A stretch of 64,000 nucleotides of DNA from Actinomycetes bacterium (GCA_022396035.1 JAIOXO010000001.1:1-64000), one strand, 5' to 3'; shown: positions 1 through 8,667, counted from the first letter of the stretch. A program made the numbers and translations. Notes: generated by a model not told the origin, from the letters alone.

Positions 1-111
1 TGATGAATATAGGGAACCCTTGATATTGGTAGTACCTACATCTATACCAATCAGGTAATGGTTTTTCCCTTCAGATACAAACCCGTCAATATTTGACTCA
101 AATTTTACCAT
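1..111 (-). CDS. FGGY-family carbohydrate kinase, N-terminal fragment
   Basis: Only the first 37 codons lie in the window; the rest runs off the left edge. The ATG at 109-111 follows an AGGAGAA ribosome-binding site. Residues 20-33 contain the phosphate-binding signature GIDVGTTNIKGSLY, typical of FGGY kinases (xylulokinase, ribulokinase, fuculokinase). Such enzymes phosphorylate a ketose or polyol with ATP. It is the last visible gene of the sugar operon and follows the isomerase by about 60 bp, which fits an isomerase-kinase-aldolase route. The substrate cannot be read from this fragment. Confidence 0.85.
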   Translation of the reverse strand, partial: MVKFESNIDGFVSEGKNHYLIGIDVGTTNIKGSLYSS

Positions 112-172
112 AATTCTCCTTATATCTTGATCAGGATATCTGTCTATAATTTATCGGTTAAAGCACCCGGGA

Positions 173-1531
173 TTAAATCATTAAAACATTAAAACCCATC
201 ATTTCACCAAAGATTTTAACTTCTTCAATCCTATCTCCATAAACCAGAGCTGAATGATGGGTGCCGCCAAAATTACTAAAGTTTAATAAGAAATCTTCCA
301 GCGGAATATTGGGCTTAAACCAGCCAGTTACAGTTTTGCCCAGACCGGCACTATCTCTATTTAGCATCTCCACCGGGCTGACTATTAAATTGAAACCTTT
401 TCGGGAAGGGGAGAGGTTTATTAGAGTAGCTTTTCCTTCTTTAAATTGTCCCCATGCAACAGCAGGATCATCTATATCTATAAACGGTATTTTCTTGGTG
501 GTTAATATTGGTTTATTCTGGGTTAAGTTAACATTCATCTCTCCCATATGACTGAGAAAAACTGTTTCCCTTTTCCAATCCGGACAAAACATTTCCATAA
601 ATGTTGTTTCAGGGTGCAAACTTAACAGGGCTCCAACCAATGCTGCGGTTATTATATCACCCTCACCCGCATAGCCTGTTCCCCTGGCCATAGCTTTACT
701 TGCTTCAAGAAAGGGAATGGTTGGAAAACCGCTCCTGGAAGTAATCCTGGAAAAATTCATGGTAAAACCGGTTAAATTATTAATCTTTATCCATTTTCTT
801 ACAGCAAGACCAATTTTTATAGAATTCAGGTGAACGCTATCTGTAAGATCGTCTAATTCAAAAAAATCTAAATCTGTTTCCAGTTCTTTCTTAACCGCCA
901 TGTCATTATCCCGGGGAACCAACTCAACAATATCCCGGGGTTTAGTTCTAATAATTTTGGTTCCAATAAAATTTTCTATATCACTATCATCAACAATAAA
1001 ATCACCCATGCCTTCAAAGTAGCCCCCAATGCTCCCAACCCTTGATCTTCTCATCCTGCCAGCAACGTATGCAGAATTTATCTTTCCGATAACCCTATTA
1101 AAAACCTCCGGCTTATCCCAGAAACCGGTAACCAGAAAATACTGCTTGTTATTTCTTTTTAACAGGTTGCATAAATCCTGCACTCCATGTATACCATGGT
1201 TCATCATTAGAGCAATCTCGGTAGTATCAGTGCCAAAATCATACTTTGGGGTTGTGTCAAAAACTATAAGGGGTAAATCTGTTTTTGCTAATGATTCTAT
1301 CGACTCCAGAGAAGGCGAGTAAGCCAAATGCAGGGTTAACAGGGCATCAACACCTTCTTCTTCCAATTTCTTTACTGCTCTATCAAACTCAGTTTTTTCC
1401 TTGCATACAGGCGCAGCTACAATATCAACATTGTTTAGGGTAAATTTTTTAATTAAATCACCCAGGAATTTCTCAAGCCTGGGTCTTAAATCCGGCATAG
1501 TCTCGTCATATAATTTCAAGTATAGAGGCAA
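173..1531 (-). CDS. L-arabinose/L-fucose isomerase-like protein
   Basis: The protein is a sugar isomerase of the AraA/FucI-like superfamily, interconverting an aldose and a ketose with a divalent metal. Expected metal and catalytic residues are visible: E290 (in GYAGEGD), E313 (in FMEMFCPDW), H328 (in FLSHMGEMN) and the His pair 425-426 (in GGTHHSALVYG). At 452 aa it is slightly shorter than AraA. The only canonical start in frame is TTG at 1531, but the frame stays open upstream and encodes KKRVGLL before PLYLKLYD, as homologues usually do, so translation may begin further 5' at a non-standard codon near 1552. A GGGAGG ribosome-binding site is at 1567-1572. The exact sugar is unknown. Confidence 0.82.
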   Translation of the reverse strand: MPLYLKLYDETMPDLRPRLEKFLGDLIKKFTLNNVDIVAAPVCKEKTEFDRAVKKLEEEGVDALLTLHLAYSPSLESIESLAKTDLPLIVFDTTPKYDFGTDTTEIALMMNHGIHGVQDLCNLLKRNNKQYFLVTGFWDKPEVFNRVIGKINSAYVAGRMRRSRVGSIGGYFEGMGDFIVDDSDIENFIGTKIIRTKPRDIVELVPRDNDMAVKKELETDLDFFELDDLTDSVHLNSIKIGLAVRKWIKINNLTGFTMNFSRITSRSGFPTIPFLEASKAMARGTGYAGEGDIITAALVGALLSLHPETTFMEMFCPDWKRETVFLSHMGEMNVNLTQNKPILTTKKIPFIDIDDPAVAWGQFKEGKATLINLSPSRKGFNLIVSPVEMLNRDSAGLGKTVTGWFKPNIPLEDFLLNFSNFGGTHHSALVYGDRIEEVKIFGEMMGFNVLMI

Positions 1532-1610
1532 TAAACCTACTCTTTTTTTTATAGTATCTACGGTATCCTCCCTTCAGTAACAAAAATATTTAAAACTAAC
1601 TGCAATAAAA

Positions 1611-2423
1611 TCAATTAAGCTTATATTTTACGATAGCATCTTTGGGCGGTACATCGTTATTTATTACCTCATTTAAGGCTTTGATTAAGCTATTGGGATT
1701 ATCAGCCATAAAAATATTTCTGCCGAATATTATACCTCTAGCACCTTTTTTAACACTGCTATAAGCCTTTTCTAAGACCTCCAGATCGGTGTTAAGTTTC
1801 TCTGCGCCAATAGTAAAAATAGGGACAGGCGTATTTTCCACCACTTCATTAAACCTGTCTCCAGTAAAAAAGGTTTTCACCAGATCTGCGCCCAACTCTA
1901 CCATAACCCTGGATATTCTTTTTACTTTATTGTGAACTTCGCTGCTGCTCTTATCCATATGCTCCACCACATAACATTCCCCTATTAAAGGAATGCCCAG
2001 TTTTTCTTTTTGCCTGACAACTTCAGTGAATACAGCGATGTTATCTGTTTCTCTCTTCTGGTTGTCTTCTTCCAGAAAAAGAGAGCATATAACTGCTTGA
2101 GCACCGGCCTCTACAGCTTCTTCAACAGTGGTAGCAATAGTTGTATTGCCCTCCCTGTAATCTAAAGGATAATAGAATGAAGAGGTCCAATTTATCCTAA
2201 CCACCGGCAGCGGAGAGGTGACTTCTCCAAAAAGATCCCAATTTCTTTTCAGCATAAATCTTGAAAGAAGCAAAGCATCAACGCCTTTACAATTATTAAT
2301 TGCTTCTCTGGAGTTCTCTATACCAGCCTGCACCCCATATTCCATTACATGGTCTAAAGCAGATATTACAAGATTTTTCTTGCCCTTGAACAATTTCTTA
2401 ATTCTTAAATCTATGCCTGACAT
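1611..2423 (-). CDS. Class I aldolase of the FbaB/LsrF/DeoC-like family
   Basis: TIM-barrel aldolase forming a Schiff base. The ALDH motif is near residue 22, the predicted Schiff-base lysine is K183 (GADLVKTFFTGD), and the C-terminal phosphate-binding strand is GARGIIFGRNIF. The length (270 aa) matches FbaB/LsrF-type enzymes that cleave phosphorylated ketoses or deoxy sugars. It sits between the isomerase and a dehydrogenase, so it probably does the carbon-carbon cleavage step after phosphorylation by the kinase at the left edge. The substrate is an inference from context. The start ATG has a weak GGAAAGG ribosome-binding site. Confidence 0.85.
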   Translation of the reverse strand: MSGIDLRIKKLFKGKKNLVISALDHVMEYGVQAGIENSREAINNCKGVDALLLSRFMLKRNWDLFGEVTSPLPVVRINWTSSFYYPLDYREGNTTIATTVEEAVEAGAQAVICSLFLEEDNQKRETDNIAVFTEVVRQKEKLGIPLIGECYVVEHMDKSSSEVHNKVKRISRVMVELGADLVKTFFTGDRFNEVVENTPVPIFTIGAEKLNTDLEVLEKAYSSVKKGARGIIFGRNIFMADNPNSLIKALNEVINNDVPPKDAIVKYKLN

Positions 2424-2509
2424 TTTTACCTTTCCGACTAAAATTTAATTACTTATTGTATGCCATAAATATGCATAATCTGTTATTGCAAAATATAAAC
2501 CTGATTTAA

Positions 2510-3553
2510 CTAGAACTCATTAAATACTTTTACCGGTTTACCTGAGTTAATTGATTCCCAGGCTGCAGAGCAAACTGCTATTGATTTTGCCCCTTCCCTG
2601 ACATCCGGGACTGGTACATTATCTTTTTTAAGGCATTCTTCGAAATGTTTCAGGTACCTGATAACGGTAACGCCATGCCCGTAAGCACCCTCTGTTTCAG
2701 GAGAATAAACCATTTTATTCTCAGCTTTTATTTCAAATTTATCCAATACTGTTTTAACCTCACCCCCAAGCTTATCCGAAAAACTTCCTATCACACTGCC
2801 TTTTGAGCCCAAAATACTCAATCCCATCATAGGCATGGGAGGATGCACAATATCGTAAACACCCATAATCCTGGCTATTGGGCCGGTTTTAAATTTAAGG
2901 TTTAATAAAAAATTACCCTTAATGGAATATTCAGGAGTAATATTTCCCTTATTGCCATAGGCAAACACTTCTTCAACATCCCCCAGAAACCACCTTAATA
3001 CATCTACTGGATGGCAAACTCCACCATACATCAAATCCTGGGGAACCTTCAGCCGCCAGGGAGTCGCTTTAAAAACAGGCCTCATATCATGCACATAATG
3101 AGCTTCTGCAACAATGATATCTCCCAGATCATTATCATCATACATTTTTTTTATCGCTGTAAACTGGGGCTCATAACGCATTGTTTGACCCACTAAGAAT
3201 TTTACTTTTTTCTCCTCTACCAGTTTTACTAATTTTTTCGCGTCCTTCAGGCTGGTAACTAAAGGTTTGGTACAGATTACATGCTTTGACTTCTCCAGGG
3301 CTGCAGAGCAGTGTTCCGCATGTAAGTGGTCCGGAGAGAAAACTGCAACAATATCAATAGCTTTATCTTTAACTAACTCCCTGTAATCCTCGGTAATATA
3401 ATCAACTCCATATTCTTTTTGAAGTTCTGCGGCTTTGTTTAAATCCTTGTCGCAGATTCCCCTGACCTGCAGGGAGCTGGTTTGCAGCTTATTTATTTCT
3501 AATACTGTACTCCCCATCCCCAAACCGATTATACCTATATTAAATTTTTTCAT
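2510..3553 (-). CDS. Gfo/Idh/MocA family oxidoreductase
   Basis: NAD(P)-dependent sugar or inositol dehydrogenase. It has an N-terminal Rossmann fold (GIIGLGMGS, residues 7-15), the family TKP motif at 95-97 (usually EKP; K96 is the catalytic lysine), and GGVCHPVDVLRW at 177-188 with H181 and D184 at the active-site positions. Its 347 aa are normal for the family. AAAAGGAGTG precedes the ATG. It lies 20 bp downstream of the amidohydrolase and upstream of the aldolase. It probably oxidises a sugar, lactone precursor or polyol, but the family is too broad to name the substrate. Confidence 0.9.
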   Translation of the reverse strand: MKKFNIGIIGLGMGSTVLEINKLQTSSLQVRGICDKDLNKAAELQKEYGVDYITEDYRELVKDKAIDIVAVFSPDHLHAEHCSAALEKSKHVICTKPLVTSLKDAKKLVKLVEEKKVKFLVGQTMRYEPQFTAIKKMYDDNDLGDIIVAEAHYVHDMRPVFKATPWRLKVPQDLMYGGVCHPVDVLRWFLGDVEEVFAYGNKGNITPEYSIKGNFLLNLKFKTGPIARIMGVYDIVHPPMPMMGLSILGSKGSVIGSFSDKLGGEVKTVLDKFEIKAENKMVYSPETEGAYGHGVTVIRYLKHFEECLKKDNVPVPDVREGAKSIAVCSAAWESINSGKPVKVFNEF

Positions 3554-3573
3554 TTTCTAACACTCCTTTTAAA

Positions 3574-4632
3574 TTAAGCGCTCCCGGAAATGCTATTAAT
3601 TAAATTATGGGCATTTAAATAAAATATTTTATGGATTTGTTCCCTGCTTAATGACTTATTCATTGCAGCAATTCTAATAGATCTGATAATTTCATAAATA
3701 AAGAAGGTAAAGCTGTCTAAATTTAAAACCGGTGACGATAAGCTCCAATCCCTTGGCTTATCAGTTATAAAATAATGCTTATCATTTATATCTACATTTT
3801 TACCTTTTAAGGCAGCAACGGGTAAATCGCTTCCATACAAGATTTTTTCTGGACCTAGTCCCTCCAGTAGAACTTCTATAACTGAGAAATTATTTATCAT
3901 TGCTGTATCCACATATAAATTCTTAAGGCCTTTCAGATAATTGATACTATCCTTTATATCACTATAGCAATAAGACCTGCCGGCATGGGCAAGCACAATT
4001 TTTATATTAGAATATCTACTGCCCATTTCTTTTAATTCCTCAATATTTCTTCTATCCCTCAATCTTCCTGCCCGTGGTATATGTATCAGTAAAATCAATC
4101 CGTATTCCTGGCAGAATTCAAGAACTTGATCTGAAATAAAATCAAACATGGAAATATCTTCTTTTGATTTGCGGCAATTGTTAGAGCTCCTAGCATTGGC
4201 CAACTCTGGATAAGGCTTAAAGCCAACAAATCTATTTTTAAAAAAATCTTGTGGAATTTCTTTTAAATTTGATTCTGGGTTAAATAAACCATAGCATCTA
4301 TTTTTTTTACAGACCTCTACAATATATTCATTATTTTTATTCAGATCTGTCTCTATTACAGGCAGCCCAAAAAAAAGACCTTCATATTTTTTCTGAGGGA
4401 AGGTTTTTTCAACAAAGTTTTTAAAATCTTCAACAGTAAAGCCATTAACTAAGTCTGAATCCAGGACAGGATTGTGATTAAGCCTTTTTTGGGAAATCTC
4501 CCTTGAAAAAAATTCATATTTCCAGAGGTGAATGTGAAAATCAATGATTTTATCCGGTAAGAAATCTTCAAATTGTTCTCCAAATATTTTCAAATCGTTT
4601 TCAATTAAATAATCTAAAAAACCGTTATCCAC
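3574..4632 (-). CDS. Amidohydrolase-family (Amidohydro_2) TIM-barrel hydrolase
   Basis: Metal-dependent hydrolase of the PF04909 type. It has a DFHIHLW metal motif (H33, H35), internal histidines in LLIHIPRAG and VLAHAGR, and the C-terminal aspartate in YGSDLPVA. Family members act as lactonases, decarboxylases or amidohydrolases. Next to a Gfo/Idh/MocA dehydrogenase and an aldo/keto reductase, a sugar-lactone hydrolase role is plausible but unproven. It is AT-rich, as are the other sugar-operon genes, and is followed after 20 bp by the dehydrogenase. Confidence 0.85.
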   Translation of the reverse strand: MDNGFLDYLIENDLKIFGEQFEDFLPDKIIDFHIHLWKYEFFSREISQKRLNHNPVLDSDLVNGFTVEDFKNFVEKTFPQKKYEGLFFGLPVIETDLNKNNEYIVEVCKKNRCYGLFNPESNLKEIPQDFFKNRFVGFKPYPELANARSSNNCRKSKEDISMFDFISDQVLEFCQEYGLILLIHIPRAGRLRDRRNIEELKEMGSRYSNIKIVLAHAGRSYCYSDIKDSINYLKGLKNLYVDTAMINNFSVIEVLLEGLGPEKILYGSDLPVAALKGKNVDINDKHYFITDKPRDWSLSSPVLNLDSFTFFIYEIIRSIRIAAMNKSLSREQIHKIFYLNAHNLINSISGSA

Positions 4633-4711
4633 AAGACCTCTTCCAATATTGAAATATTCCCAAAAAGATATTAACTTCCCTTTACTTCTTTTTGCTTTCC
4701 GGTGTTAAGAA

Positions 4712-5686
4712 TTAAAAATTAATTGAAGCAATAGACTGCCTTATTTTATCTATATCCCCTTGCTCTAAAACAGAATCGCCTGCTTGGGCATTTTCAGTAA
4801 CCTGAGACTCATCCCTTGCCCCGCATAATGCCACTACACCGCCCTGAGAAATTAAGGCAGCAACTGAAAGCTGGGTAATGGATAAACCATATTTTTCTGC
4901 AACAGGCTTAAAGTCATTGTCTATAATATTTTGCATTATTTTTCTATTTTCTACACTAAACCTGGGACCATTCTTTCTCAAATCATCGCCCTTAAACTCT
5001 CTTTCAGGGCCCATTTTACCGGTTAAAAGACCCTGGCCCATGGGGCTATAAGCCAGCATAGTAACTTTATTATCCTTGCACCATGGCAGTATTTCCTTCT
5101 CCACCCCGGTATCTATAAGGCTATACTTCTCCTGATCAACATCCAGCTGACCAAATTCAGCATATTGTTTTAACTGCTCCAGGGCAGCATTACTGGCACC
5201 AATGGCCCTTATCTTGCCCTCTTTTTTTAGATCCATTAATGTTGCCATGGTTTCCTCAATAGGAGTGGTTGTATCCTGCCAATGAGTCTGGTAGAGATCG
5301 ATATAATCAATATCCAGCTTTTTTAAACTTTGTTCTACTTCATACCTGATAGATTCCGGCCTTAAACATTTATATACCTGTTGGCCAGAGGGGTAATCAA
5401 AGAAGTATTCCCCTTCTTGAATATGGCAGACCAGGCCACATTTTGTAGCAATAATAACCTTATCCCTTTTACCCTTGATAGCCTGGCCTACAATTTTTTC
5501 AGACAGGCCCTGTCCATATGCAGGCGCTGTATCAATAAGGTTTATTCCGGAGTCAATAGCTGTTTCAACTGCACGCACAGACTTTTTGTGGTCAGTGCCT
5601 CCCCACATCCAACCGCCTATAGCCCAGGCTCCGAAACCAACAACTGAAACCTTTATATCTGTTTTACCTAGAGTGATGAAACGCAT
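4712..5686 (-). CDS. Aldo/keto reductase
   Basis: NADPH-dependent (beta/alpha)8 reductase. The full catalytic tetrad is visible: D52, Y57 (LIDTAPAYG), K82 (IATKCG) and H135 (LYQTHW). At 324 aa it resembles the YajO/Gcy-like AKR groups that act on sugars and small aldehydes. It is the first gene of the sugar operon, about 75 bp downstream of a candidate promoter. It may reduce an aldose or act in reverse on a polyol. The substrate is not readable from sequence. Confidence 0.92.
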   Translation of the reverse strand: MRFITLGKTDIKVSVVGFGAWAIGGWMWGGTDHKKSVRAVETAIDSGINLIDTAPAYGQGLSEKIVGQAIKGKRDKVIIATKCGLVCHIQEGEYFFDYPSGQQVYKCLRPESIRYEVEQSLKKLDIDYIDLYQTHWQDTTTPIEETMATLMDLKKEGKIRAIGASNAALEQLKQYAEFGQLDVDQEKYSLIDTGVEKEILPWCKDNKVTMLAYSPMGQGLLTGKMGPEREFKGDDLRKNGPRFSVENRKIMQNIIDNDFKPVAEKYGLSITQLSVAALISQGGVVALCGARDESQVTENAQAGDSVLEQGDIDKIRQSIASINF

Positions 5687-5759
5687 ATTACCTCCACTGT
5701 ATTTACATTTATCTCGAATCTAGATTTTTGAGTACTTCTACCTAGTATATATATTAAAG

Positions 5760-5789
5760 ATAATATCACATTTATTCTTTGATGTTCAA
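5760..5789 (-). promoter_or_regulatory. Candidate sigma-A-type promoter of the sugar operon
   Basis: On the minus strand a TTGAAC -35 box (5784-5789) and a TATTAT -10 box (5760-5765) are separated by 18 bp, pointing at the aldo/keto reductase. A 10-bp palindrome, AATCTAGATT (5717-5726), lies between the predicted start site and the gene and could be an operator. Predicted by eye only. Confidence 0.5.
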
Positions 5790-5899
5790 TCAATCTATAC
5801 TGGAGTTAAACTACTTATATTTTGAGGTAGCTGAAACATGAGCTAAAAGAAAAGAGTTTCCTATCCGGCCCGGTGTATACCGCCAGGTTTGTAAAGTAA

Positions 5900-6670
5900 T
5901 TACTGCTGCCGGTTAAAAAGAATGGTTCCAGCCAGACTAGCCGCAACTGCCAGGCACAGAAGCACCAGCACATCTATCCATAAAGGGAAAACCTGCATAG
6001 TGGAATCCCGCAGCATTACATACCTGATAGCATCAATGCCGTAGGTCAGGGGGTTAATCTTGGATAAGAAAACCATCCACTGGGGGGCATCTATTAAGGG
6101 GAATATTGCTCCTGATAAAAAGAACATGGGCATAAGTAAAAAATTAGTAATAACCTGAAAACCCTGCATGGTTTTTATAACTGAAGCCAGGAGAATTCCA
6201 AATGAAGATATGGTGATTGCTACCAAAAGCATCAGCCCAAAGGATTGGAGTATAGCCATAGGAGTTAGCGTATGGCTCAGCAGAGGAGAAAACAATAAAA
6301 TTATAGCGCCCTGAATGATAGCTATAGTTGAACTGCCTAAAATCTTACCTACCACTATGGATGTCCTGGATACTGGAGAAACCAGCACTTCCTTTAAAAA
6401 CCCAAACTCACGATCCCAGACTATGGACATTGCCCCGAAAAATGAAGTAAAAAGTACAGTCATTCCCACAATACCGGGAAACATAAAATTCAAATAATCG
6501 TCTCCCCGGCTGCTTCCAAAGAAAGCAAATGAACTGGCCAGGCCACTGCCCAGTACCAGCAGGAACAGGATCGGCTGGGCAAAAGAACCGATTATCCGGG
6601 GCTTGTCTCTATAGTATCTTTTTATGTCCCTTAGCCATATGGTGTATATGCCTAAAATTTCTTTATTCAT
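5900..6670 (-). CDS. ABC-2 type transporter permease (DrrB-like)
   Basis: Integral membrane permease of about six predicted helices, 256 aa, typical for DrrB/ABC2 exporters. A conserved cytoplasmic segment (SIVWDREFGFLKEVLVSPVSR, roughly 84-104) is the ABC-2 family signature. Gene order is ATPase then permease, 8 bp apart, so the two form one exporter for drugs, lipids or polysaccharide. No accessory protein indicates the cargo. The operon has its own promoter at 7707-7734. Confidence 0.9.
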   Translation of the reverse strand: MNKEILGIYTIWLRDIKRYYRDKPRIIGSFAQPILFLLVLGSGLASSFAFFGSSRGDDYLNFMFPGIVGMTVLFTSFFGAMSIVWDREFGFLKEVLVSPVSRTSIVVGKILGSSTIAIIQGAIILLFSPLLSHTLTPMAILQSFGLMLLVAITISSFGILLASVIKTMQGFQVITNFLLMPMFFLSGAIFPLIDAPQWMVFLSKINPLTYGIDAIRYVMLRDSTMQVFPLWIDVLVLLCLAVAASLAGTILFNRQQ

Positions 6671-6678
6671 AATATTAA

Positions 6679-7662
6679 TTAATGCCTCATTCTGTTTCTT
6701 GCACTTAGCCTGAACTCATCTTTGCTGCTTACGGTTTCCTCCCTTATCTCCCTGCCGGTCAAATGCAAAAACACATCATTTAATGTAGGTTTCCGGGAGC
6801 TTATGGATAATATTTCTACCGGGCTTTTTTTGATAAATTCCGGAACAAAACTGGAGCTGTCTTCAACTTCAAACTTCATCTGGCCCTGGGAGCCGTATTC
6901 TATCTCTTTGTGTAGGGTATCAGTTATGAAAGCCTTCAATTTCCCGTCATCGGCCGAACTTACAGTAATAATATCTCCGCCAATGCTCTTCTTGAGGTTA
7001 TCCGGGGTATCCAGGGCTATTATTTTTCCATAATCTATAATAGCTATACGGTTGCAAATTTCTGTTTCATCCATATAGTGAGTGGTAAGGAAAATGGTTA
7101 TATCCGTACTCTTTTTTAACTCAATTATATAATCCCATATCCTGTTCCTGGTCTGAGGGTCCAAACCCAGTGTAGGTTCATCCAGAAACAACACTTGGGG
7201 ATAATGCAGCAGGCCCCTGGCAATTTCCAGCCTCCTTCTCATGCCCCCGGAAAAAGTCCTTACCAGATCATTTTTCCGGTTAGCCAGGTTAACCATTTTT
7301 AGGACCCCATCTATTCTTTCTTTTATCAATTTACGGGGCATATTGTAAAGAAGAGCATGGAAATAAAGGTTCTCATGCGCAGTAAGGCGGTCATCCAGGG
7401 TAGGATCCTGAAAAACAAGTCCAATGCAATTCCTGATTGCATTTCTCTGTTTTTCCACATCTTTGCCGCATAGAGTGACACTGCCCCGGCTTTTGTTTAA
7501 AAGGGTGCAAATAATATTAATGGTAGTGGTTTTCCCGGCACCATTGGGACCCAAAAAGCCAAAAATCTCGCCTCTTTTTACCTCAAATGAAATATTGTCT
7601 ACCGCTTTAATTTTGCCGAAACTTTTGGATAAATCCTTAACCTTTATTATGCTCTCAGCCAT
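6679..7662 (-). CDS. ABC transporter ATP-binding protein (DrrA-like)
   Basis: Cytoplasmic ATPase with Walker A GPNGAGKTT (about residues 38-46), signature FSGGMRRRLEIA, Walker B LFLDEPTLGLDP and the switch histidine in LTTHYMDE. At 327 aa it has the C-terminal extension of the daunorubicin-resistance (DrrA) subfamily. It is paired with the ABC-2 permease that follows. No strong ribosome-binding site precedes the ATG. The start is kept because the domain begins right after it (IIKVKDLSKSFG). Confidence 0.93.
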   Translation of the reverse strand: MAESIIKVKDLSKSFGKIKAVDNISFEVKRGEIFGFLGPNGAGKTTTINIICTLLNKSRGSVTLCGKDVEKQRNAIRNCIGLVFQDPTLDDRLTAHENLYFHALLYNMPRKLIKERIDGVLKMVNLANRKNDLVRTFSGGMRRRLEIARGLLHYPQVLFLDEPTLGLDPQTRNRIWDYIIELKKSTDITIFLTTHYMDETEICNRIAIIDYGKIIALDTPDNLKKSIGGDIITVSSADDGKLKAFITDTLHKEIEYGSQGQMKFEVEDSSSFVPEFIKKSPVEILSISSRKPTLNDVFLHLTGREIREETVSSKDEFRLSARNRMRH

Positions 7663-7703
7663 TTTTCTGTTTAATCATTCTATACCTAAATAATACTTAA
7701 GTA

Positions 7704-7734
7704 AGGATTATATCCTTTTTAAACTCTTTATCAA
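7704..7734 (-). promoter_or_regulatory. Promoter of the ABC exporter with overlapping palindrome
   Basis: Minus-strand TTGATA (7729-7734) and TATAAT (7707-7712) are spaced 16 bp apart. The -10 box sits inside a perfect inverted repeat, AAGGAT-N3-ATCCTT (7704-7718), a geometry expected for a repressor operator. This separates transcription of the exporter from the heliorhodopsin gene upstream. Confidence 0.55.
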
Positions 7735-7791
7735 TATTGAACTAAGATTACAGTTTTATTATTGCCTATTGACTACAACCAGTTAAGAAGA

Positions 7792-8586
7792 TTACTGGGG
7801 TTGCATGGTTCCCGCAAAAACCAGCCAGGCCAGCAGAGTTTTAGCCACCAGGCTCAGTATTATGTAACCTCTTTCGCCATAAAGATAGTCTCTCCATCTG
7901 CCAATCTTTTTGTACTGCAGAACCATGTTAATGGGAAAAAGATTAAAAAATACAAAATAGGAACCAAAGATAGCATATACAAACCACGGTATCTGGCTAA
8001 AATTGCCTCCCCCCAAAAAATACATCAGTATTATGGCCCAGGGAACAACTCCGGCGAAACTGCCAATTATAAAAGATATCCAGTTGGTTTTACCGGTAGT
8101 CTGGTTATGGATCTCCATGGACAGGCCGCAGAGGTTCATGGTGGCATTAAGGCCGATTATCAATATAATGCTTCCCAGATCATAAACCCCGAAAAGCATG
8201 GCAATAATTACAATCATCACCGATGAACTCAAGGCATATTCAAACCATCTGAAATAATTTATCCCTTTGTTCAGTCTTTGGTTATAAAAAGAATTAATTC
8301 CGGGCAGTACCACCAAAAAATGGGCGATAGCAGACAGAAACAGGAATATGGAAACCATAACCCCGATTGGTATATTGCCTATATTATTGGTGTCTGTTAC
8401 CAATCTCTGCGCGCTGGTATCATAAGTTAGAAATGATACTGTAAAGGGAAGCCTAAAGTCCTTTATATTGGTAATAGTTAAACCCATAACCAACATCAGG
8501 ACCGCCTGGACAAAATGAATTACCGCCATTGCCCCGTTAAAACGGCGCAGATAACCGAAACTAATTCTGGAAGCTGGAGATTGCAT
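7792..8586 (-). CDS. Heliorhodopsin
   Basis: Seven-helix retinal protein of the heliorhodopsin family, 264 aa. The C-terminal helix carries the family hallmark SLVAKTLLAW with the retinal Schiff-base lysine K249. The expected carboxylate counterion is E116 in FRWFEYALSSSVMI. Histidines H24 and H89 fit the conserved polar residues near the retinal pocket. Further heliorhodopsin-like stretches are LNATMNLCGLSMEIHNQ and LYGERGYIILS. Family members have inverted membrane topology (N terminus inside) and no demonstrated ion pumping in most cases; a sensory or regulatory role is suspected. The start has a GGGGGAA ribosome-binding site. The upstream neighbours are a coiled-coil protein and MscL. No retinal-synthesis gene is in the window. 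Confidence 0.93.
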   Translation of the reverse strand: MQSPASRISFGYLRRFNGAMAVIHFVQAVLMLVMGLTITNIKDFRLPFTVSFLTYDTSAQRLVTDTNNIGNIPIGVMVSIFLFLSAIAHFLVVLPGINSFYNQRLNKGINYFRWFEYALSSSVMIVIIAMLFGVYDLGSIILIIGLNATMNLCGLSMEIHNQTTGKTNWISFIIGSFAGVVPWAIILMYFLGGGNFSQIPWFVYAIFGSYFVFFNLFPINMVLQYKKIGRWRDYLYGERGYIILSLVAKTLLAWLVFAGTMQPQ

Positions 8587-8605
8587 AATTTCCCCCGTTA
8601 AAATA

Positions 8606-8634
8606 ATTATATTTATAATATATTAATATAAAAA
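8606..8634 (-). promoter_or_regulatory. Possible promoter of the heliorhodopsin gene
   Basis: The 81 bp upstream of the heliorhodopsin gene are almost pure A+T. A consensus TATAAT lies at 8606-8611 on the minus strand, with only a poor -35 (TTTTTA) 17 bp upstream. The gene may be transcribed from here, by read-through from mscL, or both. Confidence 0.35.
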
Positions 8635-8667
8635 CAAGTATATTGAAATAAGAAAAAAAATGAGGGT

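Noticed and set aside
5868-5893. GC-rich palindrome near the ABC permease stop codon as a terminator
   Set aside because: The stem is short (CGGT/ACCG) and no U-tract follows directly on the minus strand.
7762-8226. 154-aa open frame on the plus strand opposite the heliorhodopsin gene
   Set aside because: The minus-strand protein has all heliorhodopsin signatures; the plus-strand frame has none.
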